A stretch of 64,000 nt of DNA from Paracoccus sediminicola (GTDB lineage: Bacteria; Pseudomonadota; Alphaproteobacteria; Rhodobacterales; Rhodobacteraceae): assembly GCF_027912835.1 (NCBI RefSeq), contig NZ_CP115768.1:1054001-1118000 (forward strand). Direction: 5' to 3'. The notes under the pieces are model-generated. The model did no database searches. It saw only the letters and a list, made by a program, of their open reading frames with translations, and had not been told where the DNA came from. Positions 7,714 through 17,073 of the stretch are shown in pieces. The position numbers and the translations under genes are program-made. Position 1 is the stretch's first letter. The number at the start of each line of letters is the position of its first letter.

Positions 7714-8640
7714 TCAGAAGCCGTACACCAGCGAAACGCCCAGCACGTTGTCGGTGCGGATTTCGCGGTTTTCCTGATACTCGGTCGAGTAGGACACGCG
7801 GGTCGCCAGCTGATCCGACATCTTGTAGTTGACGCCGAACTCGTTGGTGATCTCGTCGCCAGCCGAATCCGAGGTGATGTAGTCGGTGTCGTTGGTGACG
7901 AAGATCATGTCGTTGAAGCGGTGGTAGAACCGCGACGACGCGATGTAGCCGGTTTCGGTATCCGAAGCGAGGTTGTCGTCCTCGGTGTAGTCCACAGCCT
8001 GGGTGTAGCGCACGCCAACACCGGCCTGAACGCGCCAGGTGGTGTCCGGGGTGTTCAGGATGCGGTAACCCGGACCGAAGCCGAGGAACGCGTCACGCTT
8101 TTTGCGGCCGTCCAGCTCGTCGATTTCTTCGGCGGTCAGCAGGCCGTCATTCAGGTCGTTCAGTTCTTCCTCGACCATGCCGTCCTGGTTAATCCGGCCC
8201 AGAGCGAAGGCATAGAAGCGATCGTTGAAGTAATACTGCGCGTCATAGATCGCGTAGGTTTCTTCCTGATCCTTGTCACCGTCGCTGTCTTCACCGAACT
8301 CGATGCCGAGACCGACGGACTGGGCGAACGGACCCTGGTTATACGACATGCGGCCAGCGAGAGCGAAGTCCTGGCTCTCGTCGTTGCCCGTCGAACCGGC
8401 ATAGGTCATCGAGACGCCACCGAACAGGCCCTGACGGCGGTCTTGCGGACCGAAGCGGTCGGCGTCGTTGGCGCGGGCGAAGTCGTCTTCAACCGACTCT
8501 TCGATGTCGTCCAGACGGTCTTCGACCTGGCTCACACCTGTCACATCCGCGCCGGTCGACATTTCGGTTTGAGCAAACGCCGGGACCGAGAAGCCGGTCG
8601 CGAGGGCGGTAGCACCAGCAAGAAGAGCAACTGCTTTCAT
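7714..8640 (-). CDS. DUF481-family outer-membrane beta-barrel protein
   Basis: A 308-residue protein with a signal peptide (residues 1-24, ending AFAQ). A short coiled acidic linker (VEDRLDDIEESVEDD) follows, then a barrel of alternating strands ending in the outer-membrane signature with a terminal Phe (LVYGF). The C-terminal half reads as the DUF481/YdiY barrel. The ATG at 8640 is chosen because GAGGAT precedes it and the signal peptide starts there; an in-frame ATG 51 bp upstream would bury it. The gene is monocistronic with a strong terminator. The long upstream gap may hold regulator sites. Confidence 0.85.
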   Translation of the reverse strand: MKAVALLAGATALATGFSVPAFAQTEMSTGADVTGVSQVEDRLDDIEESVEDDFARANDADRFGPQDRRQGLFGGVSMTYAGSTGNDESQDFALAGRMSYNQGPFAQSVGLGIEFGEDSDGDKDQEETYAIYDAQYYFNDRFYAFALGRINQDGMVEEELNDLNDGLLTAEEIDELDGRKKRDAFLGFGPGYRILNTPDTTWRVQAGVGVRYTQAVDYTEDDNLASDTETGYIASSRFYHRFNDMIFVTNDTDYITSDSAGDEITNEFGVNYKMSDQLATRVSYSTEYQENREIRTDNVLGVSLVYGF

Positions 8641-9179
8641 GGTTTCTATCCTCATCAAAGTTATGAAGCGCAAAAACTCGCGTCGCTTCATTTCCGCTGC
8701 ATCAACTATGCCCGTGGGCGGGGGGTTTCCAGCGGCCCGGCGACATCAATCTGGTCGCGGAAACGTGAAGATCCGAGATGAAACTCTCTACGCTAAGTCG
8801 CGTGAGATGAAAGGCCTTCATAAATTGTTAATACTATTTCGACGCTTCGGAGCGAAGTGAACCGGGCGGTTGCGATCACCGAGCGATCACGGAGTGAGTG
8901 TTCGCGTTACCAAACTGTAACGTTATCGGGCAAAATGTGAGGCCCCACGTTGCGCGAATGCAACAAGCACAGCCTCTTCGCAGCGCGTCAATCCACGTGT
9001 TTTAGGCAGCTTCCTGCCGGTTCCATGCGGCATCGCCCGGTTACCCACCGGTAGCAGGCAAAACGACTCACCCGAACCTGTCTAAATCGTCAGGTTCAGG
9101 ACAGGCGTGACGGCGAGACACGCGCGGGCGAGATGGAACCCATGAGGCATGAGGGAGGCCGGCGCCGGCTGGGACGGCC
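8641..9179. other. 539-bp gene-free region upstream of the outer-membrane protein
   Basis: No protein gene is supported here. Seen are a tandem GCGATCAC repeat (8872-8879 and 8883-8890, one helical turn apart), an imperfect palindrome GTTAC-N6-GTAAC (8906-8921), and a hairpin GAACCTG/CAGGTTC (9074-9097) that competes with CCTGTC/GACAGG. The DNA at 8820-8840 is AT-rich and is a likely promoter area for the leftward outer-membrane protein gene. Confidence 0.5.
8872..8890. promoter_or_regulatory. tandem GCGATCAC direct repeat, possible regulator site
   Basis: Two identical octamers with starts 11 bp apart, on the same face of the helix, about 240 bp upstream of the outer-membrane protein start. 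OmpR-type regulators bind tandem direct repeats of this spacing. The regulator is not identified. Confidence 0.3.
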
Positions 9180-9659
9180 TCAGCCGTCTGCTGCGGGCGT
9201 CGGGAGATTGCGCGACATATGATCAAGCACCGCATTCACGAAGCTGATCTCGCGCCCTTCCGGGAAGAATGCATCGGCGATGCCGACATATTCGCTGATG
9301 ATGACGCGGGGCGGCGCCTTGGCGGCGGTGAACTCGGCCCCTGCCGCACGGAACACCGCGCGCAGCACCGGATCGATCCGGTCGATCGGCCAGCGGGCGA
9401 CAAGCGCGCGGTCGGTCAGCTTGTCGATGCGGCCCTGCCAGGTGACGGCGTCGTCGAGGATGCGCGCGAAAAGCGCCTCATCGGCCTGGGGCGCGGCTTC
9501 GCCCTCGGTCTCGGCGCCGATGCGCCAATCCTCGAACTCGCGCCGAACCCGATCCGCCGATTGTCCGGCGGCTTCCATCTGAAACAGCGCCTGCACGGCG
9601 TAGAGCCGCGCCGCGGTGCTCCGCTGGCGGCGTTCATCCTGTGGTTTCGGGCTGCTCAT
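9180..9659 (-). CDS. nusB: transcription antitermination factor NusB
   Basis: A 159-residue NusB. It opens RSTAARLYAVQALFQME (the RNA-binding arginine-rich helix) and ends with the hallmark IISEYVGIADAFFPEGREISFVNAVLDH pattern around residues 120-148. It joins NusE and other Nus factors on boxA RNA to support rRNA transcription. Its ATG overlaps the ribH stop by 4 bp; the ribH-nusB pairing is widespread in bacteria. Confidence 0.95.
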   Translation of the reverse strand: MSSPKPQDERRQRSTAARLYAVQALFQMEAAGQSADRVRREFEDWRIGAETEGEAAPQADEALFARILDDAVTWQGRIDKLTDRALVARWPIDRIDPVLRAVFRAAGAEFTAAKAPPRVIISEYVGIADAFFPEGREISFVNAVLDHMSRNLPTPAADG

Positions 9660-10207
9660 GCGCCGGTCGGTCCTTCCAGTCGTCCTGCCAGCCGGATCGG
9701 ATCGCGATCCTCCGCCCTGGGGACCGGCCGGCTGAAGCTGGCCGCGTATTTGCGCGACAAAGCCACAAGATGCAAGGCCGCAGCCGCCGCCCCGCCCCCC
9801 TTGTTCTGTCCGCCGGGATCGGCGCGAACCGCGGCCTGATCCATATTCTCGACCGTGAGAATGCCGTTGCCGATGGCATGACCGTCCAGCCCCAGCAGGG
9901 TCAGCCCGCGTGAGCTGTCATTGCAGACTGTTTCGTAATGCGTCGTCTCGCCACGCACCACGCAGCCGAGCGCGACGAAACCGTCATACCGCCCGCTGCG
10001 CGCGGCCAGTCCGATGGCGGTGGGAATTTCCAGCGCGCCGGGCACCTCGATCAGATCGACCACGGCACCGGCCTGTTCGGCCACCCCGCGCGCACCTGCG
10101 ATCAGCCCGTCTGCGATCTCGCGGTAATAGGGCGAGACGACGATCAACAGCCGCGGCGCGGCGTCGAAGCGCGGCAAGGGCAATTCATAATGCGTGACAC
10201 CGGCCAT
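9656..10207 (-). CDS. ribH: 6,7-dimethyl-8-ribityllumazine synthase
   Basis: A 183-residue lumazine synthase, penultimate enzyme of riboflavin synthesis. It joins the ribityl-aminopyrimidine to the 4-carbon unit made by the upstream RibB domain. Motifs seen are EVPGALEIPTAI, GCVVRGETTHYE (with the catalytic His) and NGILTVENMDQA. The C-terminus is about 25 residues longer than usual (after HLVALSRKYA). The ATG at 10207 has GGAA before it; an in-frame ATG at 10261 lies inside ribB. It lies 4 bp after ribB. Confidence 0.95.
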   Translation of the reverse strand: MAGVTHYELPLPRFDAAPRLLIVVSPYYREIADGLIAGARGVAEQAGAVVDLIEVPGALEIPTAIGLAARSGRYDGFVALGCVVRGETTHYETVCNDSSRGLTLLGLDGHAIGNGILTVENMDQAAVRADPGGQNKGGGAAAAALHLVALSRKYAASFSRPVPRAEDRDPIRLAGRLEGPTGA

Positions 10208-10211
10208 GATA

Positions 10212-11330
10212 TCATTCCTTCCCGATCGCGCGGGTGTCGACGATCGACAACCCATAGGCATCCAGCCCGACCACTTTCAGCGGCGCGGAATTGGTGAGCA
10301 GGATCAGCTCGGTCAGGCCGAGCGCCGAGAGGATCTGCGCGCCGAGCCCGTATTGGCGCAGCGTCTGCGGGCTGGCCTCGCCCTCCACCGGCAGCGTCTT
10401 GGTGAGATCACGGATCAGCACGACGACACCGCGCCCCTCCTCGGCAATCATCTCCATCGCCTGAGGCACGTCGCCGGCGCGGTCGCGATCGATTCCCAGC
10501 ACGTCATGCAGCGGATCGAGCGCGTGCATCCGGACCAGCACCGGCTCCGGCGTCGACAGATCGCCCTTCGACAGCACGATATGCTCGGCCCCCTGGGTTT
10601 CGTCGGCGAAGATGCGCATCATCCAATCGCCGCCAAAGGCCGAATGCACGCGGCGCTGCGCACGCTCGGCAATCAGATTGTCGTGGCGGCGGCGATACGA
10701 GATCAGGTCGCTGATCGTGCCGATCTTCAGCCCGTGCTTCTGCGCGAAGGACACCAGATCGGGCAACCGCGCCATGCTGCCATCCTCGTTCATGATCTCG
10801 CAGATGACACCGGACGGGTTCAGCCCGGCAAGCCTTGCCACATCGACAGCGGCTTCGGTATGGCCCGCGCGGACCAGCACCCCGCCCTCGCGGGCGCGCA
10901 GCGGAAAGACATGTCCCGGAGAGGCGATATCGGCGGCGCCGCGGGACGGGTCGATGGCGACGGCCACGGTACGGGCGCGGTCATGTGCCGAAATGCCGGT
11001 CGTCACGCCCTCACGCGCCTCGATCGACATGGTGAAGGCGGTTTCGTGACGGCTGGAATTCTTCGGCGACATCAGCGTCAGCCCAAGCGCGTCGATGCGT
11101 TGCCCGGGCAAGGCGAGACAGATCAGCCCGCGCCCGTGGGTGGCCATGAAATTGATCGCGTCGGGCGTCGCCATCTGGGCAGGAATGACCAGATCACCCT
11201 CATTCTCGCGATCCTCGTGATCGACGAGGATGAACATCCGGCCATTGCGGGCATCCTCGATGATCTCGGAAATACCGGAGATCGCATCCGACCAGTTCTG
11301 TTCGACGGGGCCGGGCTGTTCATATTGCAT
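10212..11330 (-). CDS. ribB: RibBX: 3,4-dihydroxy-2-butanone-4-phosphate synthase with degenerate GTP cyclohydrolase II domain
   Basis: A 372-residue two-domain protein. The N-terminal half is DHBP synthase, with the acidic metal-binding loop [10 protein letters not shown] at 38-47 and [18 protein letters not shown]; it makes the 4-carbon precursor of riboflavin. The C-terminal half has the cyclohydrolase II shape ([28 protein letters not shown]) but none of the three zinc cysteines, so it is predicted inactive as a cyclohydrolase. Start 11330 is preferred over 11339 because AAGGAAG directly abuts the latter. It heads the ribB-ribH-nusB operon. No FMN riboswitch is evident in the short leader. 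Confidence 0.9.
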   Translation of the reverse strand: MQYEQPGPVEQNWSDAISGISEIIEDARNGRMFILVDHEDRENEGDLVIPAQMATPDAINFMATHGRGLICLALPGQRIDALGLTLMSPKNSSRHETAFTMSIEAREGVTTGISAHDRARTVAVAIDPSRGAADIASPGHVFPLRAREGGVLVRAGHTEAAVDVARLAGLNPSGVICEIMNEDGSMARLPDLVSFAQKHGLKIGTISDLISYRRRHDNLIAERAQRRVHSAFGGDWMMRIFADETQGAEHIVLSKGDLSTPEPVLVRMHALDPLHDVLGIDRDRAGDVPQAMEMIAEEGRGVVVLIRDLTKTLPVEGEASPQTLRQYGLGAQILSALGLTELILLTNSAPLKVVGLDAYGLSIVDTRAIGKE

Positions 11331-11467
11331 CTGGCGCATCTTCCTTGTCAGGCCCGGATGTTGGGACGATTCGGGCTGGCCAAGTTTATGCCGGGACGGG
11401 GCACAGGCCGCAATGCCACGGGCTGACGCATAGCCCGGACGCGGCGTCAGGGCGGGGGCAGCGCAGG

Positions 11468-11980
11468 TCAGAACAGCTCGACCCCGCCGCCTGCCGTTGC
11501 GGGCGCGACCGGTTTCTCTTCCACGCGCTCGCGGACGAAGTTTTCTTCGACCCGGCCGCTGCAAGGCCAGAAATTCACCCGTCGCGCCCGGTTTCCACCG
11601 GTCGAACTGCTGAGAACGCGGATCGCCTCTTGCCGCAGGAAACCGGCGACGAATTCGGCATTTCGGGTGCCGATACTGCCAAGCCCCGCCATCATATTGG
11701 CACCGCCAAAGACATGGGCGCGCAGCCGCGCCCGGCGTGCGCCCTGTTTCAGCAGCGCATTGATGAGCAACTCCATCGCGTTCACGCCATAGCTCGCCGA
11801 AGCGGCCCCGCCGGCCTGGCCTGAGGCAAGAAGAAAATGGTTCATGCCGCCTGCGCGGGCGAGCGGGTCGAACATGCAGACCGATATGCAGGAGCCCAGA
11901 ACCGTCGTCAGGCAACAGGAGGGATCGTCGCGCGACACCTCGAACTGACCCTGGATGACATGGACGCGGCCTGCGCTCAT
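11468..11980 (-). CDS. cheD: chemoreceptor glutamine deamidase CheD
   Basis: A 170-residue CheD. The catalytic Cys31 is in GSCISVC and His48 in GGMNHFLL, the usual thiol-protease-like dyad; the VFGGANMM motif is also present. It deamidates glutamines in chemoreceptors and can bind CheC-type phosphatases. Its start overlaps the cheB stop (ATGA), so the two are translated together. No other chemotaxis gene is visible nearby. Confidence 0.93.
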   Translation of the reverse strand: MSAGRVHVIQGQFEVSRDDPSCCLTTVLGSCISVCMFDPLARAGGMNHFLLASGQAGGAASASYGVNAMELLINALLKQGARRARLRAHVFGGANMMAGLGSIGTRNAEFVAGFLRQEAIRVLSSSTGGNRARRVNFWPCSGRVEENFVRERVEEKPVAPATAGGGVELF

Positions 11981-13026
11981 GTGGCATTCCGCGCCGGGCG
12001 CGGCTTGCGCTCGGTCGCGCCGAGGATTTCGGCCGGGATATCGCTGAGCGCGACCAGATTTTGCGCGCCGCCATTCTGCCAGGCGATGCGCGGCATACCC
12101 CAGACCACCGAGCTGGCCTCGTCCTGCGCCATGCAGACTGCGCCCCCCCGGCGAAGCGCCAGCATGCCCCGCGCGCCGTCATGGCCCATCCCGGTGAGGA
12201 TTACCGACACGATCCGTTCGGCGATGGGCACGGCCGATTCGAATAGCATATCGACCGAGGGCCGGTGTCCGCTGACCTTCTCGGCGGCAAGCAGCTTGCA
12301 GGAAGGACGCAGCCCCCCGGAAATCTGCAGATGATATTCACCGCCCGGCGCGAGATAGATCGTGCCCTGCTGGATCTGCAATCCATCCTCTGCCAGAGTG
12401 ATACGCGGCCCGTATCGGCTGTTGAGCCGCTGCGCGAAGCTGGGCAGGAAGCCCGCCGGCATGTGCTGGGTGATGAGGATTGGCGGGCAGTTGATCGGCA
12501 GCCCGGCGATGATCTGCTCGATGGCGTCGACCCCGCCCGTGGACGACCCGATCAGCACGATCTTCTTGTTCCACTCGAAATCCTCGGCTGTGAAATGCAC
12601 CGGAGCGGCGCGCCCTTCGGCGCGGCTGCGCACATTGGCCGTCGCCGCGGTCAGCACCAGCGAGGTCAGATTGCCGAAGGCGTTGTTCACCTCGCCACTG
12701 CGGGGCTTGCCGATGCAGTCGATGGCCCCCCTCGAAAGCGCCTCGACCGCCGCCGCGCTGCCGCGCTGGGTTTCGGCAGAAACCATGATGACCGGCATCG
12801 GCTGCACACGCATGATCTCGCGCAGGAAATCGAGCCCCGACTTGCCCGGCATCTCGACATCCAGCGTCAGCACATCGGGCGAATATCGGGTGATCAGGTT
12901 TCGCGCCTCTTCGGCATTCGCGGCCTCTCCCACAACCTCGATCCGCGGGTCCGAGCGGAGCCGAAAGCGGATCAGCCCGCGCATGGTGGCCGAATCATCG
13001 ACAATGAGCACACGAACAGGATTCAT
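11977..13026 (-). CDS. cheB: chemotaxis response regulator protein-glutamate methylesterase CheB
   Basis: A 349-residue CheB. The receiver domain (1-125) has the acidic pair D10-D11, phospho-acceptor D56 in LTLDVEMP, and K107 in GKP. The C-terminal methylesterase has Ser in GSSTGG (about 162), His188 in QHMP and Asp283 in GMGHDG. It removes methyl groups from chemoreceptors and is activated by CheA. The start at 13026 is the receiver-domain start; a longer frame upstream adds nothing conserved. Paired with cheD but with no cheA, cheW, cheY, cheR or receptor gene in the window. Confidence 0.93.
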   Translation of the reverse strand: MNPVRVLIVDDSATMRGLIRFRLRSDPRIEVVGEAANAEEARNLITRYSPDVLTLDVEMPGKSGLDFLREIMRVQPMPVIMVSAETQRGSAAAVEALSRGAIDCIGKPRSGEVNNAFGNLTSLVLTAATANVRSRAEGRAAPVHFTAEDFEWNKKIVLIGSSTGGVDAIEQIIAGLPINCPPILITQHMPAGFLPSFAQRLNSRYGPRITLAEDGLQIQQGTIYLAPGGEYHLQISGGLRPSCKLLAAEKVSGHRPSVDMLFESAVPIAERIVSVILTGMGHDGARGMLALRRGGAVCMAQDEASSVVWGMPRIAWQNGGAQNLVALSDIPAEILGATERKPRPARNAT

Positions 13027-13136
13027 GCGGTGCCCCGGCCGGCTGCACGACACGATACGCCCTTCATTCACCTCTCCCATTCATAGCTTCTCGCGCAGAC
13101 TGGCAGAGAGGGATGAAAATAAGTTTAACGTCGCCG

Positions 13137-13883
13137 CTAGCCTGCCCAATGCCCGAAAAAGGCAAGTCGAAGCCGCGACATATTCGCGGCGAATGCCGGG
13201 ATTTCCGCGCTTTGCCCTGCCATGGCCGCGCTAAGATGTCGTCGCGCCCCGGCCCCTGCATAAAGCGCCGCTGCCACCCGCCGCGGCGGAGACGGCGCGC
13301 GACGCGCCGAATCAAGCCCGTCCAGCCCGACCTCTGCAAGCGCCGCAAGCGCCTCGGCGGGATCGCGTTCCAGCCCGAGATGCACCGAGCGCAGGGCCGG
13401 ATAAGCCGCCAGCCAGGAGGCCAGCCCCGCCCCCCGCGCCTGGTCGCGGATCAGCGTTGCATCGGCACCGCCGCCGCAACCTTCGACCGCAAGAGCCATC
13501 ACCGTCCCGGCGCTTTGATCGATATAGGAAATAACCTCATCCGCGGCGGCAAAGGGGCGTCGATGCGCGTCGCGGCGGCGCGCCTCGACCAGCGGAGCCA
13601 GCGCGGCGATGCGCGTGCCCCAGGCATCGAAAAGCGGCGTTGCAACCTCGTGTCTTGTCGGCGCATGACCCGCCGCCATCCCGGCAATCTGATCGGCCCA
13701 GAATTGCAGCCGCATCTCCGAGATCAGCGGCTCGGCCGAAGCCAGCCCGGCCCGTGCGATCTCGAGATTAGCAGCATAAAGCGTCGCCAGCCGCGCGCGG
13801 TCCCCCGGCTGCGCTGCCGTGACGCTGGCGAACCGATCCTGATCGGCCTCGCGCAGCAGCCCGGCGCAGTGATCGGGCGTCAT
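13137..13883 (-). CDS. squalene/phytoene synthase family protein, possibly non-enzymatic
   Basis: A 248-residue member of the SQS/PSY fold. Recognisable is EPLISEMRLQFWADQIAG (about 52-69) and YIDQSAGTVMALA (about 119-131). The aspartate-rich DxxxD prenyl-phosphate motifs are not seen. Such shortened homologues in alphaproteobacteria resemble the mitochondrial complex I assembly factor NDUFAF6 rather than carotenoid enzymes, and no carotenoid gene is nearby. Its start overlaps the cimA stop by 4 bp, so it is the last gene of a cysS-cimA unit. Confidence 0.7.
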   Translation of the reverse strand: MTPDHCAGLLREADQDRFASVTAAQPGDRARLATLYAANLEIARAGLASAEPLISEMRLQFWADQIAGMAAGHAPTRHEVATPLFDAWGTRIAALAPLVEARRRDAHRRPFAAADEVISYIDQSAGTVMALAVEGCGGGADATLIRDQARGAGLASWLAAYPALRSVHLGLERDPAEALAALAEVGLDGLDSARRAPSPPRRVAAALYAGAGARRHLSAAMAGQSAEIPAFAANMSRLRLAFFGHWAG

Positions 13884-15490
13884 GGCGCGCCGTCCCGGAT
13901 CAGCTTCCAGATGATCGCTTCCTGCAAGGCTTCAAAGCTCGCATCCACGATATTCGGAGACACCCCGACCGTGGACCATCGCCGCCCCTGCCCGTCCTCG
14001 CTGTCAATGGTCACCCGTGTCACCGCATCGGTGCCGCCATTGGTGATCCTGACCCGGAAATCGACCAGACGCATATCGTCGATCGTCGCCTGATACCGCC
14101 CCAGATCCTTGGCCACAGCCCGCCACAAAGCGTTCACCGGGCCGCGATCATCGGCGTCGCTCTCTCCCTGAGATTCGCTCACCGACATGAAGCGCTGCCC
14201 GTCGAGCTGCACCACCACCACCGCTTCCGAAACAGAGATCTGCTGTCCCATCGCATTGCGGCGCCGCTCGACGATGACGCGATATCGCTCGACCTCGAAA
14301 AAGCGCGGCAACTGCCCCAGATGTCGGCGGGCCAGCAACTCGAAACTCGCTTGAGCCACGTCATAGGCATAGCCCTGATCCTCGCGCAGCTTGATCTCTG
14401 ACAGGATCGCGGCGAGGTCGGCGGATTCGGGCAACTCCAGCCCGGCTTCGGCCAGCCTTGCGCGCAGATTCGATTGCCCGGCCTGGTTCGACATCGGGAT
14501 GATGCGGGCATTGCCGACCGCCTCGGGCGAGACATGTTCATAAGTCGCCGGGTTCTTGACGATGGCGCTGGCATGCAGCCCGGCCTTGTGGGCAAATGCC
14601 GACGGCCCGACATAGGGAGCGCCCGGCGCAGGTGCGCGGTTCAGGATCTCATCGAGCCGCCGCGAGACCTTCAGCAGCGAGCGAAGCGCGTCCTTGCTGA
14701 TCTGCGGCACGAGCGGGGCAAATTCCTCTTTCAGCGCGAGCGTGGCGATGAGCGTGGTCAGATTGGCATTGCCGCAACGCTCTCCCAGCCCGTTCAGCGT
14801 GCCCTGCACCTGCCGCACCCCGGCCCGGATCGCCGCGAGGCTGCCGGCCACCGCATTGCCGGTATCGTCATGGGTGTGGATGCCCAGCCTGTCGCCGGGG
14901 ATACCTTCGGCGATGACGTCTGCGGTGATCGCCTCGATTTCATGCGGCAGCGTGCCGCCATTGGTGTCGCACAAGACGATCCACCGCGCCCCCGCATTCC
15001 GCGCCGCCAGCAGGCAGTCAAGCGCGTAATCACGGTTGGCCTTCCAGCCGTCGAAGAAATGCTCGGCATCGAAAATCGCCTCGCGCCCCTGCGCCACGAG
15101 ATGCGCGAGCGAGGCGCGGATATTTTCGAGGTTGTCGTCCAGCGAGATGCCAAGAGCCTCATGGACATGGAAATCATGGGTCTTGCCGACCAGACAGACG
15201 CCCTGCGTCCCGGCATTCAGCACCGCCGCCAGCACCTCGTCATTGCCGGCCGAGCGCCCTGCCCGTTTGGTCATCCCGAAGGCGGTCAGCGTGGCGCGGG
15301 TCTCGGGCGGGTTGTCGAAGAACTCACTGTCGGTCGGGTTCGCGCCGGGCCAGCCTCCCTCGATATAATCCAGACCGAGCGCGTCGAGCATCTGCGCAAT
15401 CTCGATCTTCTCCGAAGCCGAGAACTGCACCCCCTGCGTCTGCTGCCCGTCGCGAAGGGTGGTGTCGTAGAGATAGAGGCGGTTCATCAA
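13880..15490 (-). CDS. cimA: (R)-citramalate synthase
   Basis: A 536-residue enzyme of the isopropylmalate-synthase family, CimA branch. It condenses pyruvate with acetyl-CoA to citramalate, giving 2-oxobutyrate for isoleucine without threonine. Seen are [14 protein letters not shown] at 8-21, the metal-binding [13 protein letters not shown], and a C-terminal LeuA-type regulatory domain (about 400-536) containing [10 protein letters not shown]. Its ATG overlaps the cysS stop by 4 bp and its stop overlaps the next start. Confidence 0.93.
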   Translation of the reverse strand: MMNRLYLYDTTLRDGQQTQGVQFSASEKIEIAQMLDALGLDYIEGGWPGANPTDSEFFDNPPETRATLTAFGMTKRAGRSAGNDEVLAAVLNAGTQGVCLVGKTHDFHVHEALGISLDDNLENIRASLAHLVAQGREAIFDAEHFFDGWKANRDYALDCLLAARNAGARWIVLCDTNGGTLPHEIEAITADVIAEGIPGDRLGIHTHDDTGNAVAGSLAAIRAGVRQVQGTLNGLGERCGNANLTTLIATLALKEEFAPLVPQISKDALRSLLKVSRRLDEILNRAPAPGAPYVGPSAFAHKAGLHASAIVKNPATYEHVSPEAVGNARIIPMSNQAGQSNLRARLAEAGLELPESADLAAILSEIKLREDQGYAYDVAQASFELLARRHLGQLPRFFEVERYRVIVERRRNAMGQQISVSEAVVVVQLDGQRFMSVSESQGESDADDRGPVNALWRAVAKDLGRYQATIDDMRLVDFRVRITNGGTDAVTRVTIDSEDGQGRRWSTVGVSPNIVDASFEALQEAIIWKLIRDGAP

Positions 15491-16851
15491 ATCCCGTCCA
15501 GCTTGCCTGCGTCAAAGCCGGGTCCGGGCAGCAGCTCAATACCTGCGGCATTCATACGGACCTCAACCCCTGCGTCGGTCAGTTTCTGTTTCATCGAGTC
15601 GACTGCCGAGAAATCCTTGCTGGCCTTTGCCTCGGCGCGAAGCACGTTCAGTTTCTCAGCCAAAGGCGAAAGATCCGGCTCGGCATCCAGCCAGTCGGCC
15701 AGATCATCGCCAAGAAGCCCCAGCATTTCCGCCGACGCCCTAAGCTCTGCTGCTTTGCCGTCCCGCGCAATATCATGCAGAGCCGCGATCGCGCCCGCCG
15801 TATTCAGATCATCTGCAAGCGCCGCGACGATCGAGGGCGCGGGACTGGCTGCCGGTTCGACGCCCGCCGTCAGGCCACGCCATTTGCGCAAGGTCGCCTC
15901 TGCCTCGCGCAGCTTCTCCGCTGTCCAGTCCATCGGCTTGCGATAATGCGTCATCAGCAACACAAACCGGATCACCTCGCCCGGTATCCCCTGATACAGC
16001 AAATCCCGCACGGTGAAGAAATTGCCGAGACTTTTCGACATTTTCTTCCCCTCGACCTGCAACATCTCGTTATGCAGCCAGATATTGGCCATCACCTCGG
16101 AGCCATGGGCGCAACGGCTCTGGGCGATCTCGTTCTCATGATGGGGGAATTGCAGGTCGATCCCGCCCGCATGGATGTCGAACACCTCGCCCAGAAGCTC
16201 TGCCGACATGGCCGAGCATTCGATATGCCAGCCGGGACGCCCGTATCCCCAGGGCGATTGCCAGCCCGGCTGGTCCCCGGTCGAGGGCTTCCACAGCACG
16301 AAATCCATCGGATCACGCTTATAAGGCGCGACCTCGACCCGCGCACCGGCGATCATGTCGTCCAGCGATCGTCCCGACAGCCTGCCATATTCGGGGAATT
16401 TGCGGACCTCGAACAGCACGTGCCCCTCGGCGGCGTAGGCAAACCCCTTGGCGATCAGATCCTCGATCATCGCCACCATATGCGGGATGTAATCCGTCGC
16501 CCGAGGCTCCTGCGTGGGCCGTAATGCGCCAAGCGCATCCATGTCGTCGTGATACCAGCCGATGGTTTCTTCGGTGATCTCACGGATCGGGCGTCCCGTT
16601 TCCGCCGCCCGCGCGTTGATCTTGTCATCCACATCGGTGAAGTTGCGTACATAGGTCACGGTATCCTCGCCATAGACATGACGCAGCAGCCGAAACAGCA
16701 CATCGAAGACCACGACGGGCCGCGCATTGCCCAGATGCGCCCGGTCATAGACGGTTGGCCCGCAGGCATAGACGCGGATATGTCCGGGATCGATCGGCTC
16801 GAGCCGTTCCTTCTTGCGGGTGCGCGTGTTGGTCAGCCGGATCTCGACCAT
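15487..16851 (-). CDS. cysS: cysteinyl-tRNA synthetase
   Basis: A 454-residue class I aminoacyl-tRNA synthetase. Motifs are [18 protein letters not shown] (HIGH-type signature with a zinc cysteine), the zinc-binding [10 protein letters not shown] and FPHHENE, and KMSKSLGN. It charges tRNA-Cys. The ATG at 16851 follows GAGGGGGA at a good distance; the frame extends nine codons further without conserved residues. It is the first gene of the cysS-cimA-SQS/PSY-like operon. Confidence 0.96.
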   Translation of the reverse strand: MVEIRLTNTRTRKKERLEPIDPGHIRVYACGPTVYDRAHLGNARPVVVFDVLFRLLRHVYGEDTVTYVRNFTDVDDKINARAAETGRPIREITEETIGWYHDDMDALGALRPTQEPRATDYIPHMVAMIEDLIAKGFAYAAEGHVLFEVRKFPEYGRLSGRSLDDMIAGARVEVAPYKRDPMDFVLWKPSTGDQPGWQSPWGYGRPGWHIECSAMSAELLGEVFDIHAGGIDLQFPHHENEIAQSRCAHGSEVMANIWLHNEMLQVEGKKMSKSLGNFFTVRDLLYQGIPGEVIRFVLLMTHYRKPMDWTAEKLREAEATLRKWRGLTAGVEPAASPAPSIVAALADDLNTAGAIAALHDIARDGKAAELRASAEMLGLLGDDLADWLDAEPDLSPLAEKLNVLRAEAKASKDFSAVDSMKQKLTDAGVEVRMNAAGIELLPGPGFDAGKLDGI

Positions 16852-17073
16852 GAAGTCCCCCTCGCGGGACCTGCTCACAGCATCTTGCCCCGCATGAAAT
16901 GCGTCAGCGGATAATGCAGCAGATGGTGCAGCGTGCGATCATGGCCCCGCCTTAGCCGATATGACCGGCGCTGCCAAGACCGGCGGGGTGCCGCCGCCGT
17001 TAGCGCCCCCAGTCTTGCCGCGCTGCCCCGGCCCGCCTATGCAGTCGCCAAGATGTGTAATCAGGAGAACACG

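Noticed and set aside
7496..7777. 93-codon plus-strand open frame with a LysE-like run of hydrophobic residues
   Set aside because: It has no ribosome-binding site, crosses two terminator hairpins and overlaps the 3' end of the outer-membrane protein gene; a non-coding RNA explains the region better.
11331..11467. Possible FMN riboswitch upstream of ribB
   Set aside because: The gap to cheD is only about 137 bp and I do not see the conserved RFN-element segments.
10212..12182. Single long minus-strand open frame of about 656 codons covering ribB and the region upstream
   Set aside because: The upstream part is the wrong frame of cheD/cheB; the conserved protein starts at 11330 with a ribosome-binding site.
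13137..13883. Carotenoid biosynthesis (crtB)
   Set aside because: The fold is related but aspartate-rich motifs are missing and no crt gene is nearby.
16870..16960. Short minus-strand peptide ending [13 protein letters not shown] just upstream of cysS
   Set aside because: Looks gene-like but no start codon or ribosome-binding site is visible in the open part, and it is too short to judge.
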